64,000 nucleotides of DNA, taken from Alphaproteobacteria bacterium AO1-B (GTDB taxonomy: Bacteria; Pseudomonadota; Alphaproteobacteria; Rhizobiales; Stappiaceae). The notes beneath the pieces are model-generated. The model ran no database searches, was not told the origin of the DNA, and saw nothing but the letters and a program-made list of their open reading frames with translations. Position 1 is the first letter of the stretch. Each line of letters opens with the position of its first letter. This document shows, in pieces, positions 25,968 to 36,067 of this stretch. The stretch covers positions 868,001 to 932,000 of the forward strand of contig MLAX01000002.1 in assembly GCA_001890945.1 (NCBI GenBank), in the 5' to 3' direction. Made by a program: the position numbers and the translations under genes.

Positions 25968-26663
25968 TTATCCGAGCTGGGCGAGCACTTTTTCTGCAAC
26001 AGCCTCAGAACTTGCCGGGTTCTGGCCGGTGATCAAATTGCCGTCTTCGACCGCAAATGAAGACCAGCTGGCCACGCTTTCATATGCGCCCCCCTTTGCC
26101 TTCAACTCATCTTCGAGAAGGAATGGGACCACATTGGTCAGGCCAACGGCGTCTTCTTCGGCATTTGTGAACCCGGCAACCTTTCGGCCCTTCACAAGCG
26201 GTGCTCCGTCTGGTGTTTTGGCATTGAGAAGCACTGCGGGTGCGTGACAGACCGCGCCAACGGGTTTGCCGGCGTTAAAGAAAGTCTCGATCAGGCCAAT
26301 GGACGTCGTGTCATTGGTGAGATCCCACAAAGGGCCATGGCCGCCCGGGTAAAAGATCGCGTCATAGTCCGCAGCGTTTACGTCATCCAATTTCAGGGTG
26401 TTTGCCAAAGCCTTCTGGGTTTCCGGGTCAGCATCAAACCGGCGGGTTGCGTCGGTCGCTGCAGACGGATCGGAACTCTTTGGATCAATTGGCGGCTGGC
26501 CGCCCTTAGGCGAGGCAAGCGTGATATCCGCACCCGCGTCCTTGAAGGCATAATAAGGGGCGGCAAATTCTTCGACCCAGAAACCGGTTTTCTGACCGGT
26601 GTCACCAAGATCTTCATGGCTGGTCAGAACAATCAGGACTTTTTTATCAGGTACTTGCGGCAT
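25968..26663 (-). CDS. DJ-1/PfpI-family protein (type 1 glutamine amidotransferase-like, Hsp31 style)
   Basis: 231 residues. The flavodoxin-like fold of DJ-1/PfpI is clear: KKVLIVLTSHEDL at the start, a conserved glutamate in FWVEEF, YDAIFYPGGHGP and the nucleophile elbow GAVCHAPAVL with the Cys-His pair. Proteins of this length with PGGHGPLWDL are Hsp31-like chaperones or glyoxalase III enzymes, detoxifying methylglyoxal without glutathione. The ATG at 26663 has GGGAGAA upstream; a TTG one codon earlier is less likely. It diverges from a LysR regulator across 140 bases, which probably controls it. Confidence 0.88.
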   Translation of the reverse strand: MPQVPDKKVLIVLTSHEDLGDTGQKTGFWVEEFAAPYYAFKDAGADITLASPKGGQPPIDPKSSDPSAATDATRRFDADPETQKALANTLKLDDVNAADYDAIFYPGGHGPLWDLTNDTTSIGLIETFFNAGKPVGAVCHAPAVLLNAKTPDGAPLVKGRKVAGFTNAEEDAVGLTNVVPFLLEDELKAKGGAYESVASWSSFAVEDGNLITGQNPASSEAVAEKVLAQLG

Positions 26664-26734
26664 CAAAATTCTCCCTTGTCAAAAATGGATGGACAATCTG
26701 TCCGGCGTGACCTTGATTTAATTCGCTCACCCAG

Positions 26735-26753
26735 TAATACCAATGGCGAATTA
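26735..26753. promoter_or_regulatory. Candidate LysR-type operator
   Basis: TAAT-N11-ATTA: a dyad containing the T-N11-A core of LysR-family sites, lying between the divergent DJ-1/PfpI and LysR genes. Confidence 0.45.
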
Positions 26754-26803
26754 ATTGGCCTTAATGTCATAATTATTGAGACAATCCTGGGAGCACGGTC
26801 CGC

Positions 26804-27694
26804 ATGGAAGCGTCTATCGAACACCTCAAGAGCCTGATGGTTTTTGCACAAGTCGCAGACAGCGGATCCTTCAGCTCGGCCGGACGGCATCTGGGCCTCA
26901 CACGTGCTGTTGTCAGCTATCACGTGAACAAACTGGAAGACGCCTACGGGCTCAGCCTTTTCCATCGGGCACAACGAAGTCTAAAAATCACAGAAGCCGG
27001 AGCGAAGCTGCTCGGCCATTGCCGGATCATCATGGATGAGACCGTGGCTGCTCAGCGAGCCATTGAGCGCTACAAGCAGGAGCCGGAGGGCGTTTTACGC
27101 ATTTCATGCCCTGTGAGCGTCGGCCTTAATCACATGGTTCCGGTTCTCGGTGCCTTTCACAAGCTCTATCCGAAGATCAAGCTCAACGTCAGTTTCTCAG
27201 ACACGGTCGTCGACATTCTGGAAGAGGGCTTTGATCTTGCAATTCGCGGGGCCCCCCTGCCCGATTCAGACCTGAAGGCCACACGCCTCGCAACGATTAC
27301 GACCTGCCTGTGTGCGGCCCCCAGCTATTTTCTAGCCCGGTCCCGGCCCAAGACCATTGATGATCTGAGTGCCCATCAATGGGTGCTTCACATGAACAAG
27401 CAGAAGGTGGAGATTCTCATCCCCGGAGGCGCCTCGAAAGTCTTCGAACCGGAGGGAAGCATCACCACCAACAATGCCGTTGCCCGGACAGCCTTTGTGG
27501 AGGCAGGCCACGGTATCGGACGCATCCCGCGCTATGATGCCGATCCGAAAATCCGGGCAGGCCTCTTGGAGGAGGTTCTTCCGGGAACACGGCTGCCGGA
27601 AATCGCCATCTATGGGGTCTTTCCACCGGGTGCTGCCATGTCTAGGAATCTCCGCCTCCTGCTCGATTTCACAAAACAGGCTTTTCAAAAATGA
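26804..27694 (+). CDS. LysR-family transcriptional regulator
   Basis: 296 residues. The N-terminal winged helix is plain: LKSLMVFAQVADSGSFSSAGRHLGLTRAVVSYHVNKLE. The rest is the periplasmic-binding-protein-like effector domain, with GVLRISCPVSVG and DLAIRGAP, typical of the CrgA/DmlR-like subgroup. It diverges from the DJ-1/PfpI gene, the usual arrangement of a LysR regulator and its target, and likely responds to an aldehyde or other stress compound; that is inference. Its stop lies 33 bases from the converging lpxB stop with no clear terminator. Confidence 0.9.
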   Translation: MEASIEHLKSLMVFAQVADSGSFSSAGRHLGLTRAVVSYHVNKLEDAYGLSLFHRAQRSLKITEAGAKLLGHCRIIMDETVAAQRAIERYKQEPEGVLRISCPVSVGLNHMVPVLGAFHKLYPKIKLNVSFSDTVVDILEEGFDLAIRGAPLPDSDLKATRLATITTCLCAAPSYFLARSRPKTIDDLSAHQWVLHMNKQKVEILIPGGASKVFEPEGSITTNNAVARTAFVEAGHGIGRIPRYDADPKIRAGLLEEVLPGTRLPEIAIYGVFPPGAAMSRNLRLLLDFTKQAFQK

Positions 27695-27727
27695 TTACGA
27701 CTGTAGTAATTTCAGACGGGTCAGCGC

Positions 27728-28921
27728 CTAAGAGACTTTCAAACACCCGATAACGACGTCGGCTGCGGCCGCGCTTTGGCTGTAGCCATCCGGCAACCGC
27801 ATGACGTCATCTAGGCGGCTAAGGTCAGCGACCTGTGCCGCGCGTTCTGGACTGTCCGTGAGATAGCCAGTCAACAGAGATGCAAGCACATCCGGCTGAA
27901 CCTCTTCATTCAGGAACTCGGGGATCGCCTTCGTGCCCAGTATGATGTTCGGGAGCACAAAGGAGTCGACGCTGGCGAATTTGAAGATCTTGTTGAGGTC
28001 ATTGAGCCTGCGGAAGAACCAGTCAACCTTGTAGGCCACAACCATCGGCACACCGGCAAGCGCCAGTTCCAGTGACACAGTGCCGGATGCTGCCAAAGCG
28101 GCATGCGCACTCCGGAAGGCCGCCCGTTTTGCATCAAGGCCGGTCACGATGTCCGGCTGGACCTGCCAGTTGGCGACGCCCTGCCGGATCTGGTTTTCCA
28201 GATGGGCCACCGCCGGCAGGACCACCCTCACCTCCGGCATATCCGCCTTCACCCGTGCAACCGTCTCGCCAAAGACGTCGAGAAGCCGTGTGATTTCGCT
28301 TCCCCGGCTGCCCGGCAAGACCAACAGGACTTTCTCGCCACACCCCAACGGCGCGCGTTCCCCTTCAGACGGGCGCAAGAGATCGGCGTTCTCACTTAAC
28401 GGGTGACCGACATAATGAGTACGCGGTCCGCCGAGCTTCTTATGCACTGCCGGTTCGAACGGTAAAAGCGCCAGCAACTCGTCGACATAGACGCTCATCT
28501 TTTTTGCCCGTCCCGGCCGCCAGGCCCAGACTGACGGCGATACATAACCAACAACCGGAATGTGCGGCGCCCTTTTGCGCACGCGTTTTGCCACGTTGTG
28601 TGTGAAGTCCGGACTGTCAATGATGACCAGAACATCGGGCTTTGCAGCAATGGCAGCGTCGACGGTCTGGTAGACGCGTTTCACGATCAACGGCAAGCGC
28701 GCGAGCACCGCAGACAATCCCATGACCGACACATCGGCCATGTCGAAGAAGCTGGTGAGCCCAAGAGACGTCATGCGTTCTCCGCCGACACCGCAATACC
28801 GCACGCCGGGGCCGAGTTTTTCGTTCATCGCCTTGATCAGTTCCGAGCCGAGTTGGTCGCCAGATTCCTCACCGGCAACTATGCAAACGGTGGGCATGGC
28901 GTTGGCCTCAGGCGTCGTCAT
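27728..28921 (-). CDS. lpxB: Lipid-A-disaccharide synthase
   Basis: 397 residues. LpxB joins UDP-2,3-diacylglucosamine and lipid X to give the lipid A disaccharide. Signatures include TVCIVAGEESGDQLG near the N-terminus, FDMADVSVMG, GYVSPSVWAWRPGR, LLPFEP and the C-terminal SGTVSLELALAGVPMVVAYK of the GT-B fold. The ATG overlaps the lpxI stop by 4 bases. It is the last gene of the lipid A cluster and faces the LysR gene. Confidence 0.96.
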   Translation of the reverse strand: MTTPEANAMPTVCIVAGEESGDQLGSELIKAMNEKLGPGVRYCGVGGERMTSLGLTSFFDMADVSVMGLSAVLARLPLIVKRVYQTVDAAIAAKPDVLVIIDSPDFTHNVAKRVRKRAPHIPVVGYVSPSVWAWRPGRAKKMSVYVDELLALLPFEPAVHKKLGGPRTHYVGHPLSENADLLRPSEGERAPLGCGEKVLLVLPGSRGSEITRLLDVFGETVARVKADMPEVRVVLPAVAHLENQIRQGVANWQVQPDIVTGLDAKRAAFRSAHAALAASGTVSLELALAGVPMVVAYKVDWFFRRLNDLNKIFKFASVDSFVLPNIILGTKAIPEFLNEEVQPDVLASLLTGYLTDSPERAAQVADLSRLDDVMRLPDGYSQSAAAADVVIGCLKVS

Positions 28922-29808
28922 TCGACCGGACCTTGAGACAAGACAGACTGGTCAATGCCGATGACGAACAGACCTGCCCGATCTGCCTGCGCCAATGTTT
29001 CCTCCCGATCGGAAATCAAGGCACCGCCCGCTTCAATCGCTATGCCTGCCAGCCCTGCGGCTTCGGCCCGCTCAATCGTCCGTGGCCCGATGGTGGGCAG
29101 ATCAACCCGCAAATCCTGATTGGGTTTGGCGGTCTTTACCAGTACACCAGTCTTGTTCTTTGCCCGGATCCGGCCGCTGCCACGCAAATCTGCGCAGCGT
29201 TCGAGCATGGCATCGGTGCCTTCCGCGCCCTCCAAAGCGACAACCCGGCCACCAATGGCCACAGCCGCCTGTCCAATGTCAAGTTCACCCAGTTTCTGGG
29301 TCGCGGTCAAGGCAATCTGAATGTCGTGCCAATCGGTGTCGCGCGGCTGGGTCTGTCCTAAAACGCCGCTGGCTGCGAGAAGCCCGGGTGCAACATCCTT
29401 GATCCCCACCACGCGAAATCCCTCTACCTCGAAAAGACCAATAACCTTGGTCAACAGGCTGTCATCGCCGCCGGCAAGCGCGCGAATAATGGTCGGCAAC
29501 CGGCGGAGCGTGCCCAGATCACCCAGAATGGACGCAAAATCCGGGCGTTTCGACACACCGCCAATCAACATCACATCCCGGCAGCCACTCTTCTTCAAAA
29601 AGGCATAGAGCCGGCCGATTTCTCCCCAGCCGAGCTCGGCAGAGGCGAGCGAGCGTGTTGCCGCATCGGCCTCCCCGCGGATCGCGACCACCTTGCACTC
29701 CCGGCCTGCAGCCGCCAGGGCATTGGCGACCTGCAACGGTATTCGGCCATTGCCGGCAATCAATGCGACCGGAGCATGGGAGGCGGTTTCGGCCAATGTC
29801 ATGTCCAA
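28918..29808 (-). CDS. lpxI: UDP-2,3-diacylglucosamine pyrophosphatase LpxI
   Basis: 296 residues of the DUF1009/LpxI family, which replaces LpxH in alphaproteobacteria. It cleaves UDP-2,3-diacylglucosamine to lipid X and UMP. Visible parts are the N-terminal VALIAGNGRIPLQVA, VMLIGGVSKRPDF, the DDSLLTKVI stretch and the C-terminal VDLPTIGPRTIERAEAAGLAGIAIEAG. It lies between lpxA (7 bases upstream) and lpxB (4-base overlap), matching its pathway position. Confidence 0.95.
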   Translation of the reverse strand: MDMTLAETASHAPVALIAGNGRIPLQVANALAAAGRECKVVAIRGEADAATRSLASAELGWGEIGRLYAFLKKSGCRDVMLIGGVSKRPDFASILGDLGTLRRLPTIIRALAGGDDSLLTKVIGLFEVEGFRVVGIKDVAPGLLAASGVLGQTQPRDTDWHDIQIALTATQKLGELDIGQAAVAIGGRVVALEGAEGTDAMLERCADLRGSGRIRAKNKTGVLVKTAKPNQDLRVDLPTIGPRTIERAEAAGLAGIAIEAGGALISDREETLAQADRAGLFVIGIDQSVLSQGPVE

Positions 29809-29815
29809 TACCCGC

Positions 29816-30604
29816 TTATGCAGGTGTGCAGAAGCGCCGGTCTTCCTCTTGAAGGATGAAGTCGGTCACTTTCTTTACCAGCGGCTGATCTTGAGTGGTG
29901 GCCGCGATCTCCTCAGCGCGCGTGCGCAAGGTGCCTTCGTTGCTCTCGAACAGCGCCTTATAGGCCGCGCGCAACGCATGAATTTGCTCACGCGGGAAAT
30001 TAGCGCGTTTCAATCCGATCAGGTTTAGTCCACCAAGGTTCGCCCGGTTACCAGTCACCATGCCAAACGGAATGAGGTCGTTCTCAAGGCCGGCCATGCC
30101 GCCGACAAAGGCGTTGTCGCCAATCCGTGTGAACTGAATAACAGCGGACCCACCGCCGAAAATCACATTGCTGCCGACGGTTACGTGACCTGCGATCATT
30201 ACGTTGTTGGACAAAATGACCCTGTCCCCAAGGTGACTGTCATGTCCGACATGGGAATTTGCAAGAAACGCACAATTGTTGCCGATTGTCGTGCTCAGTC
30301 CGCCGCCCTCGGTGCCCGGATTGATCGTTACGCCTTCGCGGATGATGCAGCTTTCGCCAATCGTCAGAGTGGCGGCCTCGCCACGGAACTTCAGATCCTG
30401 TGCCTGATGACCAACCGATGCGAACGGGAAGATGGCTGTGCCAGCTCCAATGGTTGTGTCACCGGCAAGCGCAACATGAGACTTCAGCTCAACGTTGTCG
30501 CCAAGTGTCACCTGAGACCCAATGACACAATAAGGGCCAATGCGCACGCCGACGCCGATTGTTGCGCCGTCTTCAATGATCGCTGTTGGATGGATATCAG
30601 CCAT
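29816..30604 (-). CDS. lpxA: UDP-N-acetylglucosamine acyltransferase
   Basis: 262 residues. The first 180 are left-handed beta-helix hexapeptide repeats (IGVGVRIGPYCVIG, VGSNVIFGGGSAVIQF) and the rest is the helical LpxA C-terminus with KRANFPREQIHALRAAYKALF. It adds the 3-hydroxyacyl chain to UDP-GlcNAc, the first step of lipid A. The catalytic histidine should be that of SHVGHDSHLGD. It follows fabZ by 6 bases. Confidence 0.96.
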   Translation of the reverse strand: MADIHPTAIIEDGATIGVGVRIGPYCVIGSQVTLGDNVELKSHVALAGDTTIGAGTAIFPFASVGHQAQDLKFRGEAATLTIGESCIIREGVTINPGTEGGGLSTTIGNNCAFLANSHVGHDSHLGDRVILSNNVMIAGHVTVGSNVIFGGGSAVIQFTRIGDNAFVGGMAGLENDLIPFGMVTGNRANLGGLNLIGLKRANFPREQIHALRAAYKALFESNEGTLRTRAEEIAATTQDQPLVKKVTDFILQEEDRRFCTPA

Positions 30605-30610
30605 AATTCC

Positions 30611-31075
30611 TCACGCGTCTACCAGCATCGCGCTAACCTCGGCTTCGGCGACTTTTGCGCCGTCAACCATGGCAACCGCATCGAACTTCCAGATGTTGGC
30701 ACGTTGCTTGATTTTCTTGACGTGAAAATGGACCTGATCGCCCGGCTCCACAGGTTTGCGGAACTTCGCCCTATCGATGGTCATGAAATAGACCAGTTGC
30801 GGCGGGGCATCGGCACCGCGCGCATGAACGCACAAGGCGCCTGCCGTTTGCGCCATGGCTTCGATCAACAGAACGCCCGGGAAAATTGGCCGTTCCGGGA
30901 AGTGGCCCTGAAACTGCGGCTCGTTGATGGTGACGTTCTTGATGCCGATGCAGCTGTTGTCGCCGTCCATCTCGATGATCCGGTCAATCAGCAAAAACGG
31001 ATACCTGTGCGGCAACAGCTTCATGACTTTCATGATGTCCGCTGTTGCGAGCGTTGTTTTTTCTGTTTCGTCCAT
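30611..31075 (-). CDS. fabZ: (3R)-hydroxyacyl-ACP dehydratase FabZ
   Basis: 154 residues, hot-dog fold. The catalytic histidine is in [13 protein letters not shown] and the acidic residue is the E of [12 protein letters not shown]. It dehydrates 3-hydroxyacyl-ACP in fatty acid elongation and competes with LpxA for the same substrate, so their shared operon links membrane and lipid A synthesis. It lies between lpxD and lpxA. Confidence 0.96.
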   Translation of the reverse strand: MDETEKTTLATADIMKVMKLLPHRYPFLLIDRIIEMDGDNSCIGIKNVTINEPQFQGHFPERPIFPGVLLIEAMAQTAGALCVHARGADAPPQLVYFMTIDRAKFRKPVEPGDQVHFHVKKIKQRANIWKFDAVAMVDGAKVAEAEVSAMLVDA

Positions 31076-31141
31076 TCTTCGCCCCTTGGCGGAGGTCCGC
31101 CAAAACTCTTCAAGTAATTAGATGTGTGAACTGCTGTCCGT

Positions 31142-32179
31142 TTACGATTTGCCGCCGCGTTCTGCAAGTTTTCTGACTGCAGCAACTTCGCGGAACCATT
31201 GTTTCACAGGTTTTGCGGGCGTTCCGCCGTAGCGTCCGCCGGCTTCCAAGCTTTCGCTGACAACGCTGACCGCCGCAACCTGAGCACCCATGCCGATGGT
31301 GACATGCCCGCCCACACCGCTCTGTCCGCCAATCGCCACATAATCTTCAAGCGTTGCGCTGCCGGAAATCCCGACTTGGGAGACGATGACGCAATGACGG
31401 CCAATGACGACATTGTGGCCAATCTGGACCTGGTTATCGATCTTCGTGCCTTCACCAATCACGGTGTCGCGGTTGGCCCCGCGGTCAATGGTGGTGTTGG
31501 CGCCAATCTCCACGTCATCCTGTATAACAACCCGCCCGACTTGTGGCACTTTCAAGTGTCCGCCCGGACCCATGGCGTAGCCAAAACCGTCTTGCCCGCA
31601 GCACACACCAGGGTGAAGATAAACGCGATTGCCCAAGATTGAATGCTGGACGGAACAATTGGCGCCAATGACACTGTCACGGCCGATACGCACGCCTGCC
31701 CCAATCACCGCATTGCAGCGAATGACAGTCCCAGCACCAATTTCTGCGCCTGCCCCGATAACCGCCCCAGGTTCAACGCACACACCGTCTTCAAGACTTG
31801 CTGTCTCATCAACCGATGCGCGCTCGGATACGCCTCCGACACCATGGTCACGCGGGACCATTGCCTCGGGAAAGAGATGAGCCAGCACTTTGGCCCAAGA
31901 CCGGTAGGCATCCTTGCACACAAGCGCGGCAACGCCTTCGGGAACCTTGTCCTTGTGGCGTGTGCTGACCAGGCAGCCGGCTGCCGCAGTGGTGGTCAGC
32001 GCGTCGAGGTAGGCCGTATTGTCGAAAAACACCAGCATGCCCGGACCGGCGTCTTCAAGCGGAGCAACTCCGGTGATTTCGGTTTCCGGTGCGCCGTTCA
32101 CCAGCTCGGCCTCTGCCCAACCGGCGATATCGCCGAGGCGTACACCTTCTGGAAAGTGAAAGAATTTCGGCTCGGACAT
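31142..32179 (-). CDS. lpxD: UDP-3-O-(3-hydroxyacyl)glucosamine N-acyltransferase
   Basis: 345 residues. An N-terminal uridine-binding domain ([17 protein letters not shown], then [13 protein letters not shown]) precedes the hexapeptide-repeat helix ([37 protein letters not shown]). It N-acylates UDP-3-O-acylglucosamine, the third step of lipid A. I use ATG 32179, with GAGG 8 bases upstream; another ATG two codons earlier is too close to that site, and a frame reaching 32299 has no ribosome site and crosses the bamA terminator. Confidence 0.95.
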   Translation of the reverse strand: MSEPKFFHFPEGVRLGDIAGWAEAELVNGAPETEITGVAPLEDAGPGMLVFFDNTAYLDALTTTAAAGCLVSTRHKDKVPEGVAALVCKDAYRSWAKVLAHLFPEAMVPRDHGVGGVSERASVDETASLEDGVCVEPGAVIGAGAEIGAGTVIRCNAVIGAGVRIGRDSVIGANCSVQHSILGNRVYLHPGVCCGQDGFGYAMGPGGHLKVPQVGRVVIQDDVEIGANTTIDRGANRDTVIGEGTKIDNQVQIGHNVVIGRHCVIVSQVGISGSATLEDYVAIGGQSGVGGHVTIGMGAQVAAVSVVSESLEAGGRYGGTPAKPVKQWFREVAAVRKLAERGGKS

Positions 32180-32223
32180 CGGCATATCCTCTTTTGAACA
32201 CCTGCGGTCCGGTTTGACCGTAA

Positions 32224-32255
32224 CAAAAACGGCCGCCGTTTGATGCGGCGGCCGT
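32224..32255 (-). terminator. Terminator between bamA and lpxD
   Basis: ACGGCCGCCG (32229-32238) and CGGCGGCCGT (32246-32255) form a perfect 10-base stem; on the minus strand it is followed by TTTTTG. It lies directly after the bamA stop, so lpxD and the genes beyond rely on readthrough or a promoter in the 45 bases left. Confidence 0.8.
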
Positions 32256-32279
32256 CGGTTTTTGGGTAGAAACCGCTTC

Positions 32280-34658
32280 TTAGAAGGTGGTGCCACCACT
32301 CAGGCGGAACACCTGGGTGCGGTCAGAGTCTTCTTTCAGGAGCGGGTAAGCAAAGTCTGCCTTGAGCGGACCGAATGGCGACTGCCACCGGATACCGAAG
32401 CCGACTGAAGCACGCAGGTCAAATCCATTGGAAAGGATCCGGCCGCCGCCAGCTTCAACGATATCAACCAATTCGTTGTCGGCATCCCACAGAGAGCCGG
32501 CATCGGCAAACAGTGCACCACCAAGACCCAGTTCTTTCGGAATGCCCGGGATCGGGAACTGTGCTTCAGTTGTCGCTGCAAAATACCAACGGCCGCCGAT
32601 CGCGTCATCAGACGTCGCATCACGAGGGCCGATACCCCGGTTTTCAAAGCCGCGGATCAGGTTGCCACCAAGCATGAACTGCTCTGACACCCGAAGACGC
32701 TCATTGAGGCCGATGATGTTACCACCACGGAACTGAACGCTGCCGACGAGGCCATAGTCAGCGAGGATTTCCTTGTAGGCACGTGCCTGGATTTCACTCT
32801 TGATGTACTGGCTATCGCCACCAACACCGGCAAACTCCTGCCTGAAGGATGCATAGATGCCGTCCGTCGGGTTCAGGTTGCGGTCAAGAGTGTTGTAGCG
32901 CAGCTCATAACCAACCAGCGAGGTCAGGTATGTTCCAAGGGAGTCACAGACAGCCAGCGAGAGGTTGGCAGTGCTACAGTTATTGATCCCGGTCGAGCCA
33001 TATTTGCCGTCGGTGTTCTTCTCCTCGTAGATTGCATAGAACAGACGGAGTGTTGTCTCATCTTCGCGCAGTGGCAGGGTAAAGCCGAAGCCACCGCCTG
33101 TCCGCTCTTCGTCAAAAGACCGGTAGCTGTTGGCATCATTAACCTGACGGTAGACATCGAGGTCCAGCGCGACCCGGCGGCCCATGAAGAACGGCTCGAT
33201 GAACCGGAACTCGTAGGTCTGGGTATCGGAACCACCACCAACACCGATTTTAACGTACTGGCCACGGCCCAGGAAGTTGCGCTCGGTCAGGGAGATGTCA
33301 CCGACCACGCCATCGGTCGTGGAGTAACCGATACCGAAGGAGATTTCACCTGTCGGCTTTTCTTCAACCTGCACGTTCACAATCACGCGATCCGGTGCAC
33401 TGCCCTGCTGGGTCGTGATGGATACACGCTCGAAGAAGTTCAAGTTGCGCAAACGGCGCTCAGCCTTGTCGATCAGGGCGCGGTTGAACGCATCGCCTTC
33501 AGCAACGTCAAACTCGCGGCGGATGACATACTCACGGGTCCGGTCGTTGCCGATGATGTTGATGCGCTCAACATACGCCCGCGGGCCTTCTTCGATGTAG
33601 TAGATCAGGTCGATCGTGTTGTTTTCGTAGTTCCGTGAACCACGCGGACGAACACGGGCAAACGCGTAACCTTCTTCAGAAACACGGAGCGTAATGTCTT
33701 CAACGGACTGCTCGACGCGCAGGGCGTTGAATGTCCGGCCGCTGCGGGTCCGAACCAGCCGGCGCAGATCTTCCGGGTCAACTTCGGCGATCGTGGAAAC
33801 CACCTCAACGTTGCCGACATCGTAGCGATCGCCCTCATCAACCGTGAAGGTCACGTAGAAGATGTTGTTCTCGCGGTCGAGATCAGCACTTACAGAAACG
33901 ATACGGAAATCCGCATAGCCTTTGTTGTTGTAGTATTGGCGCAGCAGCTCTTCGTCCGCAGCCAGACGATCAGGATCGTATGTGTCGGTGCTGCGCAACC
34001 AGCTCAGCAGCCCACTTTCGCGTGTGCGGATCACGTCCCGAAGACGGCCGTCGCTGAACGAGTTGTTGCCGATGAAGCTGATGCGCTCCACGCCGGTCTT
34101 CGCACCTTCATTAATTTCGAAGACCAAGTCGACCCGGTTCTGACCGCGATCAATGATCTTCGGCTCAACGGCAGCGCCATAACGGCCGCTGCGGCGATAA
34201 GCTTCAAGAATGCTTTGGACGTCGGACTGGACTTTAGCGCGAGAGAGCATGGACCGTGACTGTGAACGTACGGCTGTAGACAGCGCATCGTCCTTGATCT
34301 TGCGGTTCCCTTCAAAGGAGACCCGGTTGATCATCGGATTCTCGGTCACGGTCACGATGACGGTGCTGCCACGCGGGGTGATTTCTACCGTGGCAAACAA
34401 ACCGGTTGCATACAGCGCCTTCAAAGACTCATCGACGTCAGCCGCGCCATAGGAGCGGCCGGGAACGATGGTCATGTAGCTGATGACCGTATCTTCCTCG
34501 ATCCGGCTCGTGCCGCGAACTTCGATGTTGCGCGCAACAGCGGCTTCCGCCTGCGTTGCCCCCGCGAACGGACCAAAGTTGCCCGGAACAAACGATCCGG
34601 CTGAGAGAACCGCGGTCGCCAAAATTGCGGCTCTCAAGTGTTTCTGCAATCGCTGCAT
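32280..34658 (-). CDS. bamA: Outer membrane assembly factor BamA
   Basis: 792 residues with a signal peptide (hydrophobic core, cleavage near AEA). Five POTRA repeats fill about residues 40-410 (first [18 protein letters not shown]), followed by the 16-strand Omp85 barrel. The barrel shows [19 protein letters not shown], the [12 protein letters not shown] loop and a C-terminal phenylalanine, the outer membrane insertion signal. BamA folds and inserts outer membrane proteins. rseP lies upstream and lipid A genes downstream, the usual envelope cluster. Confidence 0.97.
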   Translation of the reverse strand: MQRLQKHLRAAILATAVLSAGSFVPGNFGPFAGATQAEAAVARNIEVRGTSRIEEDTVISYMTIVPGRSYGAADVDESLKALYATGLFATVEITPRGSTVIVTVTENPMINRVSFEGNRKIKDDALSTAVRSQSRSMLSRAKVQSDVQSILEAYRRSGRYGAAVEPKIIDRGQNRVDLVFEINEGAKTGVERISFIGNNSFSDGRLRDVIRTRESGLLSWLRSTDTYDPDRLAADEELLRQYYNNKGYADFRIVSVSADLDRENNIFYVTFTVDEGDRYDVGNVEVVSTIAEVDPEDLRRLVRTRSGRTFNALRVEQSVEDITLRVSEEGYAFARVRPRGSRNYENNTIDLIYYIEEGPRAYVERINIIGNDRTREYVIRREFDVAEGDAFNRALIDKAERRLRNLNFFERVSITTQQGSAPDRVIVNVQVEEKPTGEISFGIGYSTTDGVVGDISLTERNFLGRGQYVKIGVGGGSDTQTYEFRFIEPFFMGRRVALDLDVYRQVNDANSYRSFDEERTGGGFGFTLPLREDETTLRLFYAIYEEKNTDGKYGSTGINNCSTANLSLAVCDSLGTYLTSLVGYELRYNTLDRNLNPTDGIYASFRQEFAGVGGDSQYIKSEIQARAYKEILADYGLVGSVQFRGGNIIGLNERLRVSEQFMLGGNLIRGFENRGIGPRDATSDDAIGGRWYFAATTEAQFPIPGIPKELGLGGALFADAGSLWDADNELVDIVEAGGGRILSNGFDLRASVGFGIRWQSPFGPLKADFAYPLLKEDSDRTQVFRLSGGTTF

Positions 34659-34831
34659 CAGTGCGCTATGCCTTTGTTTTTTAAAACCCCGTCTCGGAAT
34701 TCATCCGATCACCCCCGGAGAATCCCAAAAATCGATCCATGTTTTATAGGTTTTTACCGATAACGCAACAGCAGTTGGCCGCCGAAATCGATTTAGTCAG
34801 AGGACGTTGCGTCAATGTCACGGCTCCCCGC

Positions 34832-35968
34832 TTAAAGGCTCATTAATCGCCAGATATCGTTCCAAGTCGCGAACACCATCAGCATTAGTACGAGGCCTAA
34901 ACCGATGCGAAAACCAACTTCCTGCACCTTCTCGTTGAGCGGTTTTCCACGGATAGCTTCAGCCGCGTAAAACACCAGATGGCCGCCGTCGAGAATCGGG
35001 ATTGGAAGCAGGTTGATGAAACCGATCGAAACAGACAGAAAACCAGCGAGACTGATGAGCTCAATCAAGCCGAACTGAGCAACCGTTCCGGACACCTGCG
35101 CAATTTGTATCGGCCCACCCAATTGTTTTGCCGATTGCTCCCCGGCAAAGATCTCGCCGATGAAATTAACAGTATCGTAGATGATCTTGTAGGTACGCAG
35201 CACACCTTCCCAAAGCGCGCCGCCAACACCGAGCTGCTTCAAGATACGGGTATTTTCGTCACTTGCGATTGCCACGCCAATGCGCGGCTCCCGGTACTCA
35301 ACACCGAACTGATTGACGTCGGTGACGTAAACGGGCACCACTGTCGCTGTGAGCTCAGCTCCGTCCCGCTCAATCCCGAGGACTAGCGGCTGGTCCGGAT
35401 TATGGCGCACTGTCCATTTCAAATCTTCAAAATAAGACAATGGCTTGTCATTGATCGACAGGATTCGGTCACCCGTCTGAATGCCCGCTGCTTCGGCAGC
35501 GGAACCCTCGATAACCGTGGAGACGACCGGCAAGAGCTGCGGCTTTCCGTAAGCCATGAAGATCGCGGCAAAAATGATGACCGCCAGGATAAAATTGGCG
35601 ATCGGACCGGCAGCCACGATCGCTGCACGCTGCCACACGGGTTTTGCGATGAAAGCTGTTCTGCGCTCTTCCTCGCTCATGCTGGCAATGTACTCCCGGT
35701 CCGGGACACTCGCGGCATTCTCGTCACCGGCAAATTTCACATAGCCGCCAAGGGGAATAAGCGACACCTTCCAGCGCGTGCCGTGTTTGTCGTACCAGCC
35801 AAACAATTCCCGCCCAAAACCAACGGAAAATGCATCCACCTTCACATTGCACCACCGCGCAACGGCAAAGTGGCCGAGCTCATGAAAGAAGACGACGATC
35901 GTCAGAACAAACAGGAACGGCACCATATAGCCGATCAGAAGGTCGTAGGCAGAGCCAAATATTTCCAT
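34832..35968 (-). CDS. rseP: Site-2 intramembrane protease RseP
   Basis: 378 residues, M50 family. The zinc site is HELGH in the first membrane helix (VVFFHELGHFAVARW) with the LDGGH motif in the last part (LLPIPILDGGHLVFY). One PDZ domain is visible (around VIEGSAAEAAGIQTGDRILSIND), where E. coli RseP has two. It cuts anti-sigma factors and leftover signal peptides within the membrane. About 170 bases separate it from bamA; dxr is upstream. Confidence 0.94.
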   Translation of the reverse strand: MEIFGSAYDLLIGYMVPFLFVLTIVVFFHELGHFAVARWCNVKVDAFSVGFGRELFGWYDKHGTRWKVSLIPLGGYVKFAGDENAASVPDREYIASMSEEERRTAFIAKPVWQRAAIVAAGPIANFILAVIIFAAIFMAYGKPQLLPVVSTVIEGSAAEAAGIQTGDRILSINDKPLSYFEDLKWTVRHNPDQPLVLGIERDGAELTATVVPVYVTDVNQFGVEYREPRIGVAIASDENTRILKQLGVGGALWEGVLRTYKIIYDTVNFIGEIFAGEQSAKQLGGPIQIAQVSGTVAQFGLIELISLAGFLSVSIGFINLLPIPILDGGHLVFYAAEAIRGKPLNEKVQEVGFRIGLGLVLMLMVFATWNDIWRLMSL

Positions 35969-36067
35969 GAGATTTCCGATTGTTCCCGCACTGTACTTAA
36001 GCGCTACCTTAATAGCAATGGAATTACGGCACGTTAATGATCCAGCATTCGTTTCGCATCGGATAAA

